From: CBDCZI01 sp965224495
GTDB taxonomy: Bacteria; Bacteroidota; Bacteroidia; Cytophagales; JAAEPT01
Reading direction: 5' to 3'
NCBI GenBank assembly: GCA_965224495.1
Contig: CBDCZI010000011.1
Span: 62,001-126,000, forward strand
DNA length: 64,000 bases
Positions 36,251-44,993 of this stretch are shown here, one piece after another (the first letter of the stretch is position 1; every line of letters starts with the position of its first letter). A model generated the notes under the pieces. That model saw nothing but the letters and a program-made list of their open reading frames with translations, ran no database searches and was not told where the DNA came from. The translations under genes and the position numbers were made by a program.

Positions 36251-36940
36251 ATGAGAAAACTGAAAATACATTGTTTAGAACACGTCGCTTATGAAGGTTT
36301 GGGAAGTATTGAGCATTGGATTGAAATAAATCAGCATAGCGTTACCTTTACTCGTTTTCATAAAAACCAAAATCTTCCTTTATTAAACGAAATAGATGTT
36401 CTTATTGTGATGGGAGGACCTATGGGGATTTATGATTACGAAAAATTCCCCTATTTAAAAGAAGAGAAGAGGTTTATCAAACAAGCCATTGCACAAGGCA
36501 AGAAAGTACTCGGTATTTGTTTGGGGGCACAATTGATAGCAGATGTTTTAGCTACAAAAGTTTATCCGAATCCACAAAAAGAAATTGGTTGGTTTCCTGT
36601 TTGTAAAAGCGAAGGGAACACAATATTAACTGGTTTTGAAAAAGAATTTACGGTGTTTCATTGGCACGGAGACACATTTGAATTACCTCAGAATGCCCAA
36701 CGTTTATTTGTTTCTGAAGGGTGTGAAAATCAAGGTTTTTTGTATAAAAACAACGTATTAGGACTACAGTTTCATTTGGAAGTAACAGAGCAAACCTTAA
36801 AGGAAATGGTTGAAAATGGTCAAACAGAATTAGTTCCTGCGAAGTACATTCAATCAGCAACCACTATTTTGAACAACAAACAATACATTAAAACAAATAA
36901 TTTGTTGTTAGGGTATTTGTTAGATGATTTTTTGTTGTGA
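36251..36940 (+). CDS. Class I glutamine amidotransferase (GMP synthase-like)
   Basis: 229 residues. The nucleophile is the Cys in LGICLGAQLIADVL near residue 93, the catalytic His/Glu pair is in LQFHLEV near residue 176, and VMGGPMGIYDYE near 56 is the oxyanion strand. Small stand-alone members act on free glutamine or gamma-glutamyl compounds; the partner or substrate is unknown. Single gene between two terminators. Intact. Confidence 0.9.
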   Translation: MRKLKIHCLEHVAYEGLGSIEHWIEINQHSVTFTRFHKNQNLPLLNEIDVLIVMGGPMGIYDYEKFPYLKEEKRFIKQAIAQGKKVLGICLGAQLIADVLATKVYPNPQKEIGWFPVCKSEGNTILTGFEKEFTVFHWHGDTFELPQNAQRLFVSEGCENQGFLYKNNVLGLQFHLEVTEQTLKEMVENGQTELVPAKYIQSATTILNNKQYIKTNNLLLGYLLDDFLL

Positions 36941-36956
36941 GTAGGAGAGAGGACAT

Positions 36957-36992
36957 AAAAAAACCACTAAAATTTACTTTTAGTGGTTTTTT
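36957..36992. terminator. Bidirectional terminator between amidotransferase and E2 genes
   Basis: AAAACCACTAAAA / TTTTAGTGGTTTT perfect hairpin with a 5-nt loop and flanking A- and T-runs; the two genes converge here. Confidence 0.9.
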
Positions 36993-37001
36993 ATGTTTTA
37001 C

Positions 37002-38357
37002 TTATATTTTTCTTTCCAAATCGAAGCGTTCTAAATGATCGGCAACACGACGAACAAACATACCTCCTAACGAACCATCAACAACACGATGGTCATAAGA
37101 ATGAGATAAGAACATCATGTGACGAATGGCGATAGCATCTCCTTGTGGTGTTTCGATGACAGCAGGTTTTTTAACAACTGCTCCTAAAGCTAAAATACCT
37201 ACTTGAGGTTGCACAATGATAGGCGTACCCATTACATTTCCAAACGAACCAACATTAGAAACGGTAAACGTTCCGTCTTTTAATTCATCGGGTTTTAATT
37301 GACCTGTACGAGCTCTTTTTGCCAAGTCATTCATCTTTTTAGTTAAACCAACCAAGTTGTATTGATCTGCATTTCTGATGACTGGTACAATCAAATTCCC
37401 ATCTGGTAAAGCGACTGCTAAACCAATATTAATATCTTTTTTAACGTAAATTTTACCCTCATGAACAGATACGTTAATCATTGGGTAATCTTTAATAGCT
37501 TTAACAACTGCTTCAATAAAAATAGGTGTTAAAGTCAGTATAGCCTGTTCTTTTTCTTTAAAATGTTGTTTCCAACGGTTTCTCCAAAAAATCAAATTAG
37601 TAACGTCTGCTTCAACAAACGAGCTTACGTGAGCCGATATTTGTTGCGATTCCAACATTCGCTCAGCGATGATTTTTCGCATACGGTTCATTTCAACAAT
37701 TTCATATTCACCACTGACAGAAAAAGCAGGTTTTTTCGCTTTTAACGAGTCTTCTGTACTTAGAACTGGTGCTTGTATTATTGGTGTTACCGATGGTTTC
37801 TCTTCTTGGGTTTTTCGTTGTGTAGCTACTGGTGTCGGTGCTGACGAACGTTGAGCGATATAGGCTAAAATATCTTTTTTAGAAACCCGACCATTTTTTC
37901 CTGAGCCAGGAACACTTGCTAATTCGTCACTGCTGATTTGTTCTTTTTGAGCAATATTGATAACCAACGGAGAATAAAATCTATTTTCAGAGGCTGTGTT
38001 TTTAACAACAGGCTGAGGTGTTGCTACAGTTTCTTTAATTATTTCTTTTGATTTTTTGGTTTCGGAAGGCTTGTTTTCAAGCATTTTCCCCTCAGGTTTT
38101 GGTGCATCGTCCTCTCCTGCAACTTCTATTTTAGCGATAGCCTGACCAATCTGAGCGATTTCTCCTTCAACGATGATGATTTCTTTTATCGTTCCCGAAT
38201 GTGGTGAAGGTATCTCTGTATCAACCTTATCTGTACCAATCTCCAAGATAGTTTCATCTAACTCGACGTAGTCACCAGGTGATTTGAACCATTTTAAAAT
38301 AGTTCCTTCCATTACACTCTCGCCCATTTTAGGCATTAAGAAATCAATTACAGCCAT
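37002..38357 (-). CDS. 2-oxo acid dehydrogenase E2 component (lipoyl acyltransferase)
   Basis: 451 residues. A lipoyl domain (about 1-80) carries the lipoylated Lys in EIGTDKVDTEIPS near residue 44; a proline/lysine linker follows; then a peripheral subunit-binding domain (about 128-172, SPLVINIAQKE and GSGKNGRVSKKDI); then the catalytic domain with SYDHRVVDG near the end (active His and Asp). It transfers acyl groups from E1 to CoA in a pyruvate or branched-chain 2-oxo acid complex. The branched-chain type is more likely with this single lipoyl domain. E1 and E3 are not adjacent. Confidence 0.92.
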   Translation of the reverse strand: MAVIDFLMPKMGESVMEGTILKWFKSPGDYVELDETILEIGTDKVDTEIPSPHSGTIKEIIIVEGEIAQIGQAIAKIEVAGEDDAPKPEGKMLENKPSETKKSKEIIKETVATPQPVVKNTASENRFYSPLVINIAQKEQISSDELASVPGSGKNGRVSKKDILAYIAQRSSAPTPVATQRKTQEEKPSVTPIIQAPVLSTEDSLKAKKPAFSVSGEYEIVEMNRMRKIIAERMLESQQISAHVSSFVEADVTNLIFWRNRWKQHFKEKEQAILTLTPIFIEAVVKAIKDYPMINVSVHEGKIYVKKDINIGLAVALPDGNLIVPVIRNADQYNLVGLTKKMNDLAKRARTGQLKPDELKDGTFTVSNVGSFGNVMGTPIIVQPQVGILALGAVVKKPAVIETPQGDAIAIRHMMFLSHSYDHRVVDGSLGGMFVRRVADHLERFDLERKI

Positions 38358-38447
38358 AATTTTTTGCTCAAAATATTCCTACAAATGTACTCCTTTTTAA
38401 GGTAATATTGGTGTTTGAAACATATAAAATAGATCGTAAAAATAGTA

Positions 38448-39717
38448 TTAATTCAAAACACCTTTTTCTGCTATTTCTAAAAGTAAATTTTGACGTAACA
38501 ACTCTAATGCATAAACGCTACTTAACCGAATGTTTTTGTCTCGGTGTGGGGTCAATAACAATTTTTTAGTAACCGTTTTTTTAGCCGAAGCGAAAGCAAT
38601 CCAAACTGTACCGATAGGTTTCTCTTCTGTTCCTCCGCTTGGACCAGCTACCCCACTGACTGCTATTCCGTAAGTAGAGTGTAATAAATCACGTACGTTT
38701 TTCGCCATTTCTCGCACTGTTTCTTCACTCACAGCACCGTGATTCTCTAAGGTGTTACGAGCTACATTCAAACTGTTTATTTTGACTTTGTTACTATAAG
38801 AGACGATTCCGCCATTGAAAAAAGCCGAACTACCTGCCAGAGAAGTCATCAGTTGACTAATCGTTCCTCCAGTACAACTTTCGGCTGTTGCCAAAGTCGC
38901 ATTAGTTTGTTTCAATAATTCACCGATAACTTGCTCCAACGAAGTTTCGTTTTCTCCAAAGATAAAGTTACCAACCAAGTGGTAAAGTTCCTTTATTATC
39001 GGTTCAAATACTTTTTTAGCCTGTTTTTTCATGTTCAAATTGACCACTCAAACGTAACCTTGTCATTCCTAATTCTGGCAAATAGGCTAAACTGACTTCT
39101 GATGGCAAGTTGTCTTCCCAATCCACTAATTTAATAGATAGATCAGCTTCCGAGATACCAATTGTATGAAAGGTTTGGTGGTAAATAAAAGGAGTGGAGA
39201 AATGTTGTTTCACCTTTGGTAATACTTCAAACTCAATTAGCTTTTTCATTTCTAAGGGTACGCCTGGCAACGAAACTATAATTTGCTCTTTATTTTCAAA
39301 CCACATACCTGGAGCTGTTCCGTACTCATTTTTTAGCACCTCACAGTTTTCAGGAACAAACGCTTGTGTTTTGTTCAATTCGTTCAGCTCACGGTTTCGT
39401 TTCTCGTAGTAGCTGGTTAATCGCTCCAAAGTTTCTTTGTGAACAACCATCTTTACACCAAAAAAATCCGCTAATACGTGTTTGGTAATATCATCTTTTG
39501 TTGGTCCTAAACCACCTGTTACAATAATCAGTTCACTTTTACAGCTTTCCAAAAATGATAAAATCGCCGTCTTTTTATCCGATATAGTTTGCATTAACTC
39601 GATAGAGACACCTGTTTCTGTTAGTTTTTTTGCTATCCATTGCGAATTGGTATCTAAAACTTGACCTATCAAAAGTTCGTCGCCAATCGTTAGTATTGTT
39701 GCTCGTGGAGTGTTCAT
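38448..39717 (-). CDS. CinA family nicotinamide-nucleotide amidase, frame broken once
   Basis: About 422 residues when repaired. The N-terminal part (about 1-170) is a MoaB/MoeA-like domain with TGGLGPTKDDITKHVL; the C-terminal part is the amidase domain with ATAESCTGGTISQLMT, GGIVSYSNKVK and GVAGPSGGTEEKP. The family recycles NMN and/or acts on ADP-ribose. A T6 run at 39024-39029 (poly-A in the gene) has one base too many; correction joins GQFEHEK to QAKKVFE. Single gene; upstream of the ABC/FtsX pair on the other strand. Confidence 0.92.
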
Positions 39718-39898
39718 TTTTCATTCACTTAATGTATCGCCTAATTTACGTATTTATTTCTAATGCAAAGCTGTTGGTGGACTCCTACGTGGTGAAAAAA
39801 TCATACGTTTTTTTATCCGTGTGATTTGCTTATCTCTTATTGAAGTAGTGGTTTGTAATGAATTTTTGTATATTGAAAAAGCGACAATTTTATTGACA

Positions 39899-40537
39899 AT
39901 GACGATCAAATTTAACCATGTTATTCCCGAACCTTTGGCGAGTAATTACAACCCTGATTCGGCGATTTGGAACCGTGAGTTTAGTTTAGAGGTAGGTAAA
40001 CAGTATATTATCAATGCAAAATCGGGGAAAGGAAAATCTACGTTTGCTCAAATAATCTACGGCACACGAAAAGATTATACTGGAGAAGTTTTCATCGATA
40101 ACAAATCCATCAAATCGTTTAGTAATGATGAGTTGGCAACTTTGAGACAAACAGGCATCAGTATTTTGTTTCAAGACTTACGCTTGTTTAACGATTTATC
40201 AGCAAAAGACAATGTTTTAGTCAATGCCGTTTTAGACGAGAACCCTTCTTTACATTTGATAGATACTTGGGCAAACAAATTAGGTGTTGCTCATTTATTA
40301 GATAGAAAAGTGAGTGTGCTTTCTTATGGCGAGCGTCAGCGAATAGCTATTATAAGAGCATTAATTCAACCATTTGATTGGCTTTTATTGGACGAACCGT
40401 TTAGTCATCTCGATTTAGAAAACACGCAAATTGCTTACGCACTTATTCAAGAACGAGCTAAAGAGCTTAACGCAGGTATTGTTTTCACTACATTAGGAGA
40501 AGACCATTTTTTAAAAGGTGAAATGAAAGAATTATGA
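39899..40537 (+). CDS. ABC transporter ATP-binding protein with atypical Walker A
   Basis: 212 residues from the ATG at 39899, chosen because the ABC fold begins directly there. Walker A is AKSGKGKST (first Gly replaced by Ala), Q-loop FQDLRLF, signature LSYGE (canonical LSGGQ changed), Walker B LLLDEP. The H-loop His seems to be missing (FTTLGEDHF in place of a Thr-His-Asp). It is coupled by ATGA to an FtsX-like permease, so it probably powers a MacB/LolD-like envelope system. Substrate unknown. Confidence 0.83.
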   Translation: MTIKFNHVIPEPLASNYNPDSAIWNREFSLEVGKQYIINAKSGKGKSTFAQIIYGTRKDYTGEVFIDNKSIKSFSNDELATLRQTGISILFQDLRLFNDLSAKDNVLVNAVLDENPSLHLIDTWANKLGVAHLLDRKVSVLSYGERQRIAIIRALIQPFDWLLLDEPFSHLDLENTQIAYALIQERAKELNAGIVFTTLGEDHFLKGEMKEL

Positions 40538-41718
40538 AAACAGAATTATTCAAAAAGATATTTGGGAAACAAATGCACTTTTCTCGATTGATTTTAGCTT
40601 CAGTCGGTTTTATACTCGGCTTATCTATTGTCTTATCGACTTCTGATCTGTATTTGAAAGTCAATAAAATCATTGAACCAAATACTTCGGGAAGTACGTA
40701 TTTAATGATTAATAAAAAAGTAGGTTTTGGGAATTTATTTGGTTCTTCAGGATTGAGTGAAAAGCAAATCAGTTCGATTAAAGCACATCCGTCGGTACAA
40801 TCACTTGCAGGGGTGAGTTCTAATAATTTCAAAACATGGTTAGAAATCAAAATTGCGGGTCAAGGTTTGGTTACAGATTTTTTCTTTGAGTCGTTTCCCG
40901 ATGAGTTTATAGATGATAAACCAGCCTCGTTTAAGTGGAAAGAAGGAGACGCTGTTATCCCTGTTATCATTCCTAAAGACTTCTTAAACTTGTATAATTT
41001 TGGGTACGCTATCAGTCAAGGTATGCCCCAAGTTTCTCCTGCAATGGCAAAACTAATTACAGGAAAAGTGACGGTCGGAAGAAGTGGTCACGCAGAAAGT
41101 TTTAGAATTAAATTAGTCGCTTTGAGCAATCGCATACCAACTGTAATTGTTCCCGATTCGTTTATGCAATACGCCAACGCTAAATATTCTACCAAAGGAG
41201 AAGTACTTGAAAAAGGGCGTTTGGTAGTAAAAGTAGATGGTTCAAAAAGTCAAGGCTTGCAACAGTTGATTACAAAACTGGGTTTGGAAACAAAAAAAGA
41301 GTCCCTCAATAAAGACCAAATAAAAGTAGTTTTAAAAGCAGTTACAGGTTTGTTGTTACTTATAGGCACAGCATTTATGCTTTTATCGGTAATAAATATT
41401 ATTTTGATGTATTCTTTAATTGTTTCAGAATCTAAAAATGAAATGAAATTGTTAATTCAATTGGGTTATACACCAAAGATGGTTTACCGTTTTTTCTCTA
41501 AAAAATTCTATAAAATGTTCTTTATACAAACAGCTGTTTCATTGCTTATTTATGGAGTCATTGCTTATATGACCTATGTCTTTACACATGGTTTGGGACA
41601 CGAATTACCGTTTTTCCAATGGAAATCATTGGTTATTGGTTTGGTATTAGTACTTATTAATGTGTTTATCTTTAGAAGGGACTTAAATAAAGCCTTGCTA
41701 AAGTATAGCTATTTGTAA
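40534..41718 (+). CDS. FtsX-like ABC permease
   Basis: 394 residues. One N-terminal membrane helix (about 19-37), a large extracytoplasmic domain (about 40-265) and three C-terminal helices (about 268-290, 324-346 and 366-382): the topology of FtsX/MacB/LolCE permeases. Start ATG overlaps the ATPase stop (ATGA). Substrate unknown; lipoprotein release or envelope mechanotransmission are the usual family roles. Intact. Confidence 0.85.
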   Translation: MKTELFKKIFGKQMHFSRLILASVGFILGLSIVLSTSDLYLKVNKIIEPNTSGSTYLMINKKVGFGNLFGSSGLSEKQISSIKAHPSVQSLAGVSSNNFKTWLEIKIAGQGLVTDFFFESFPDEFIDDKPASFKWKEGDAVIPVIIPKDFLNLYNFGYAISQGMPQVSPAMAKLITGKVTVGRSGHAESFRIKLVALSNRIPTVIVPDSFMQYANAKYSTKGEVLEKGRLVVKVDGSKSQGLQQLITKLGLETKKESLNKDQIKVVLKAVTGLLLLIGTAFMLLSVINIILMYSLIVSESKNEMKLLIQLGYTPKMVYRFFSKKFYKMFFIQTAVSLLIYGVIAYMTYVFTHGLGHELPFFQWKSLVIGLVLVLINVFIFRRDLNKALLKYSYL

Positions 41719-41764
41719 GTTTTTGAAGTCTGAGTAATAACTGAAATATAGTGACGTTTTCTCT

Positions 41765-42232
41765 TTACTTCTCTTCTTCTTTTATAGCTACATTTCTATT
41801 AATGTCTTCGTTAAGTGAAATAATCGTTTCTGTTCGGGCAATACCTTCTACCTTTTGAATTTTGTCATGTAACACCTCTCTCAGGTGTTTGGTATCTCGA
41901 CACAAAATCTTAATAAACATGGCGTAATTCCCTGTTGTATAATCTACGTTTGTTATTTCTGGTATTTGGTTCAGTTCATCAACCACTTCGTCATAATACG
42001 CTCCTTTTTCAAGAAAAACACCTAAAAAAGCCTTGACATCATAGCCCAACTTTGTGTAGTCTATCTTTAATTGTGAGCCTGTTACTATTCCCAAATCCAC
42101 CAATTTACGCATACGCACATGTACCGTTCCTGGCGAAACAAATACCTTTTTAGCAACCTCGGTGTAAGGCATTTGTGCATCTTCTAAAAGAAGTGCTAAA
42201 ATCTTACGGTCAATACCATCTATTTGAGCCAT
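41765..42232 (-). CDS. Lrp/AsnC family transcriptional regulator
   Basis: 155 residues. An N-terminal helix-turn-helix (IDRKILALLLEDAQMPYTEV, then KVFVSPGTVHVRMRKL) is followed by the effector-binding RAM domain (about 70-145, FLGVFLEKG and TGNYAMFIKI). These proteins usually form octamers and sense amino acids. Its ATG overlaps the TAA of the upstream lipoprotein gene (TAATG), so the two form an operon. Targets are unknown. Confidence 0.92.
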   Translation of the reverse strand: MAQIDGIDRKILALLLEDAQMPYTEVAKKVFVSPGTVHVRMRKLVDLGIVTGSQLKIDYTKLGYDVKAFLGVFLEKGAYYDEVVDELNQIPEITNVDYTTGNYAMFIKILCRDTKHLREVLHDKIQKVEGIARTETIISLNEDINRNVAIKEEEK

Positions 42233-42897
42233 TACAAATAAGTAATATTGATACTCATCACTTTCTTGCTTGGTCCTGCAAACATAAATTCGACCAAAGC
42301 CTCTTCTCCTTTCGGGTTTTTTAGCTTTCCCCCGATTTGAATAAAATGACCTTCTTCACCTGGTAATTGTAACAATTTAAACCCTAAAAAATGAGGAATA
42401 ACATCTTTTTCATTCCATTGCTGTAAATCGTTCCATTCCTTTAGTATTTGTTCTTCAAACATTTCGGGAGTAATGATATCATCAAATTTCTTCAATACAT
42501 TTTCATGGTCTTCTTTATTCAATAATCGCTGTACTTCTGCGATTACAGGTAACTTTTCTAACGCTTTGATGGTTACTTTTGTAGGGAAACCATAGCTTTT
42601 TTGCATAGGCGCTACATCTACTCTTAGTGAAGAAAAAGCAATAAAACTTGACCTACCTGTATAATCAATCACTTTAGTCGCCACTCTTGATATCAAATAA
42701 TCTTCTTCTCTTTGAGAAACATTCTTTAATACTTTCATTTCGTCAAAAACAACAATGATATGATTGCCTTCGTTGACTGTTTTTACTTTCGCTCCAAATT
42801 CTTCACTTAAAACAACGTCTAACTCCTTATAAGCACCTTCACAAGAAAAAAGAACAAGACTAATAAGCCCAAGTAATAAGATATTTAACCTTTTCAT
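42232..42897 (-). CDS. Lipoprotein of unknown function
   Basis: 221 residues from the ATG at 42897 (an in-frame ATG two codons earlier at 42903 is possible). The leader MKRLNILLLGLISLVLFSC ends in a lipobox. The mature part is alpha/beta in pattern with one predicted long helix (about 125-160) and no known motif. It is coupled by TAATG to the AsnC-type regulator gene. No family recognised. Confidence 0.75.
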   Translation of the reverse strand: MKRLNILLLGLISLVLFSCEGAYKELDVVLSEEFGAKVKTVNEGNHIIVVFDEMKVLKNVSQREEDYLISRVATKVIDYTGRSSFIAFSSLRVDVAPMQKSYGFPTKVTIKALEKLPVIAEVQRLLNKEDHENVLKKFDDIITPEMFEEQILKEWNDLQQWNEKDVIPHFLGFKLLQLPGEEGHFIQIGGKLKNPKGEEALVEFMFAGPSKKVMSINITYL

Positions 42898-42998
42898 AAT
42901 CAATAATTTGTAGTATTAAATAAAAAAAAGAGAAAGAAAAAATCATTTTGATGGTAATACTTCCTCTTTAATGAACCAAAGTTAAGTAAATAAACTTG

Positions 42999-43006
42999 TA
43001 TCTTTG
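42999..43006 (+). promoter_or_regulatory. -7 promoter element of the RDD gene
   Basis: TATCTTTG matches TAnnTTTG; a start of transcription near 43013 would exclude the in-frame ATG at 42996 and leave the ATG at 43029. Confidence 0.65.
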
Positions 43007-43028
43007 CAATTCAAACTTATTATCAAAA

Positions 43029-43637
43029 ATGTTCGCAAGTCTATTTAACTTATTAGTTAACTCAGGTGTTATTTCTGTATTACTGAGTATCCTTATCATC
43101 CTCGTATTGGCATTTATTGTTTTTATTTATATGAAAATGCTTTACAAACCCACAGGTTTTGGCTACCCATCGACAATGAAGCGTTTTTTTGCCTTTATAT
43201 ACGATATGATACAACTAAACTTTGGTCTTATTGTTCTGGCTCTCGCTTATATGTTGTTTACAGGCACCTTAATTGAAAACTTCAGAAGCTATGGAGAGTA
43301 TTTAAGTAATTCTAAAGATGGGACGTATTACATCGGTCTAAACACCGTAAAAGCAGATTTTAAAACCGTTCAGTTTTATCTTATCATTGCTTTTAGCATC
43401 TATTCGTTTATTACAGAAGCCTTAGGTTCAAGAACTTTAGGGAAAAGAGTAATGGGTATTAAAGTAGGTGAGGGGGACCAAAAACCTGCATTGTGGCAAT
43501 CATTAGTTCGTAATATTGTAAAAATACCTATTATAGCAATGTGGCCTGTGTTTTTATTCATCTCTTTAATTGATAAAAAAAGACGTTGGATACATGACTG
43601 GGTTTCTAAATCGGTATTGATTAGCGTAAATGAATAA
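43029..43637 (+). CDS. RDD family membrane protein
   Basis: 202 residues with an N-terminal helix (about 10-30) and an RDD domain: MKRFFAFIYDMIQLN near residue 47 (helix 1, with Arg/Asp), a second helix with EALGSRTLGKRVMGIKVG, and IHDWVSKS near the end. RDD proteins are small membrane proteins, some linked to ion transport, most uncharacterised. The start is set by the promoter. Followed by a bidirectional terminator. Confidence 0.87.
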   Translation: MFASLFNLLVNSGVISVLLSILIILVLAFIVFIYMKMLYKPTGFGYPSTMKRFFAFIYDMIQLNFGLIVLALAYMLFTGTLIENFRSYGEYLSNSKDGTYYIGLNTVKADFKTVQFYLIIAFSIYSFITEALGSRTLGKRVMGIKVGEGDQKPALWQSLVRNIVKIPIIAMWPVFLFISLIDKKRRWIHDWVSKSVLISVNE

Positions 43638-43654
43638 CTAAAATATCCTTCATG

Positions 43655-43690
43655 AAAAATCCCCATTCAAATATTGAATGGGGATTTTTT
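43655..43690. terminator. Bidirectional terminator between RDD and zinc-ribbon genes
   Basis: AAAAATCCCCATTCAA / TTGAATGGGGATTTTT hairpin around a 4-nt loop with A- and T-runs on both sides. Confidence 0.9.
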
Positions 43691-43721
43691 ATTACCTACA
43701 ACGACGTTGTTTGTTCTTTGG

Positions 43722-44807
43722 CTACTGCTCGGTTATTTTATCGCCACAAGTTGAGCAAAATGGTAGATGAGCAAAATTATCAGTACCACAACTTGTACAT
43801 TTTTTAAATAATTCTAAGCCACAAAAACGACAGAAATCGGTTACAATACCATAGCTTTCGCCCTTGTCTTTTTTACCCATCGTTTTATCCCATTTCCTGA
43901 AAATAAAATCTTTGCCACAAGACGGACACATATGGTTATCTAAAGCTCTTTCGGCAGTTTCTGTTTGCACTTGTTTTGACCTTTCTGTCGTAGATACTTT
44001 TAATTCTTCTTTTTTACGCTCAATAAACGCTTTGATTTTGTTGATGGCGTAAATACCAAAAATAAGACTCAAAATAATACCTACAGTATAACGGATATAA
44101 CCTCCGTAACTCGGTAAATAAGGTACTAAACCAAAGAAAAATGCATAAAACGAAAACAACACAAACCCTAAAAACAAAGGCCAATACTTGTGTTTTCTAA
44201 ACTTGATAATAAAGAAAATACCCAACAACAATATCGGTAAGATAAACAGTAAACGAATCAGAAATACCTTTGTATCGTATTTTCTTCTTGCTTTTGTTTG
44301 TTCTCCATACGCACGGTCTCTTTCCTTACGAATAACTTGGTCAATTTCACTTCTACCTCTTTCTAAACCTCTAATCTCTTCTTCTAAAGCAAATGCTTGG
44401 TTACGCCATTCTTGCTCTGTTTTATAATAGCCATCAAGTTCATTTGCTCTTGACAATACTTCTTTGTCTTCGGTAGGCGAACCAACTGTTTTTCTCGCTT
44501 CTAACCAATTGTCGTACGATTTTTTAGCATTTCTGTAATTGCTTTTCGCTATTCTTATCGTGTTTGAAACACTTTTCTCTTTTTCTCTCTTTAGGTTTAT
44601 TTGCTTTTGTATGTTATCTATTTTGTCTTGGTTAACTTTTATTATTTTTTTGTTTTCAAATTGAGCGACCGTTGGTCTGTCCTTCCAATCATCTACATCA
44701 TCTATCAATTTCGTTGATAGTGATATCAAAAAACCACAAAGCACAATGGCAATGAAGTAATTGACTAATTTGGACGTTTTCTCTAATTTCTTATTATTAA
44801 ATTCCAT
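43722..44807 (-). CDS. Membrane protein with long coiled coil and C-terminal zinc ribbons
   Basis: 361 residues. A first membrane helix (about 14-32), a Lys/Glu-rich coiled coil (about 50-165), three or four further helices (about 178-247), then cytosol-facing zinc ribbons: CPSCG near 294, CRFCG near 328, CTSCG near 338 and CSTCG near 352. This looks like a scaffold or sensor, not an enzyme. A promoter with TTTG-N20-TATTTTTG is found just upstream. No family recognised beyond the ribbon motif. Intact. Confidence 0.8.
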   Translation of the reverse strand: MEFNNKKLEKTSKLVNYFIAIVLCGFLISLSTKLIDDVDDWKDRPTVAQFENKKIIKVNQDKIDNIQKQINLKREKEKSVSNTIRIAKSNYRNAKKSYDNWLEARKTVGSPTEDKEVLSRANELDGYYKTEQEWRNQAFALEEEIRGLERGRSEIDQVIRKERDRAYGEQTKARRKYDTKVFLIRLLFILPILLLGIFFIIKFRKHKYWPLFLGFVLFSFYAFFFGLVPYLPSYGGYIRYTVGIILSLIFGIYAINKIKAFIERKKEELKVSTTERSKQVQTETAERALDNHMCPSCGKDFIFRKWDKTMGKKDKGESYGIVTDFCRFCGLELFKKCTSCGTDNFAHLPFCSTCGDKITEQ

Positions 44808-44829
44808 AGTTGTGTGTTTTAATATTCTT

Positions 44830-44861
44830 CAAAAATAGTTAGCAAATACAGGTTCTACAAA
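44830..44861 (-). promoter_or_regulatory. Promoter of the zinc-ribbon membrane protein gene
   Basis: On the minus strand TTTG (44861-44858) is followed after 20 nt by TATTTTTG (44837-44830), close to the Bacteroidetes consensus, 22 nt before the ATG at 44807. Confidence 0.6.
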
Positions 44862-44885
44862 CCAATATTTCTTAAAAAATGACTT

Positions 44886-44993
44886 TTAACGACGTTTATC
44901 TTTGAACAACAAACGCTGAACAACAAAGATTATCACGATTCCAATACCTAAAACAATTAGGTTACCGGGTGTTATTTGTTCTACTCCTCTCAT
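44886..44993 (-). CDS. Coupled 35-residue single-span membrane protein
   Basis: A short frame MRGVEQITPGNLIVLGIGIV-IIFVV and then a basic end (LLFKDKRR). Its ATG (44993-44991) overlaps the TGA of the GH2 gene (ATGA), which is typical of real coupled genes here. One predicted membrane helix (about residues 11-26) with positive residues after it. Too short to assign; function unknown. Confidence 0.6.
   Translation of the reverse strand: MRGVEQITPGNLIVLGIGIVIIFVVQRLLFKDKRR

Noticed and set aside
42996..43028. Upstream start for the RDD gene
   Set aside because: The ATG at 42996 lies before the -7 promoter element (42999-43006) and would not be in the transcript.
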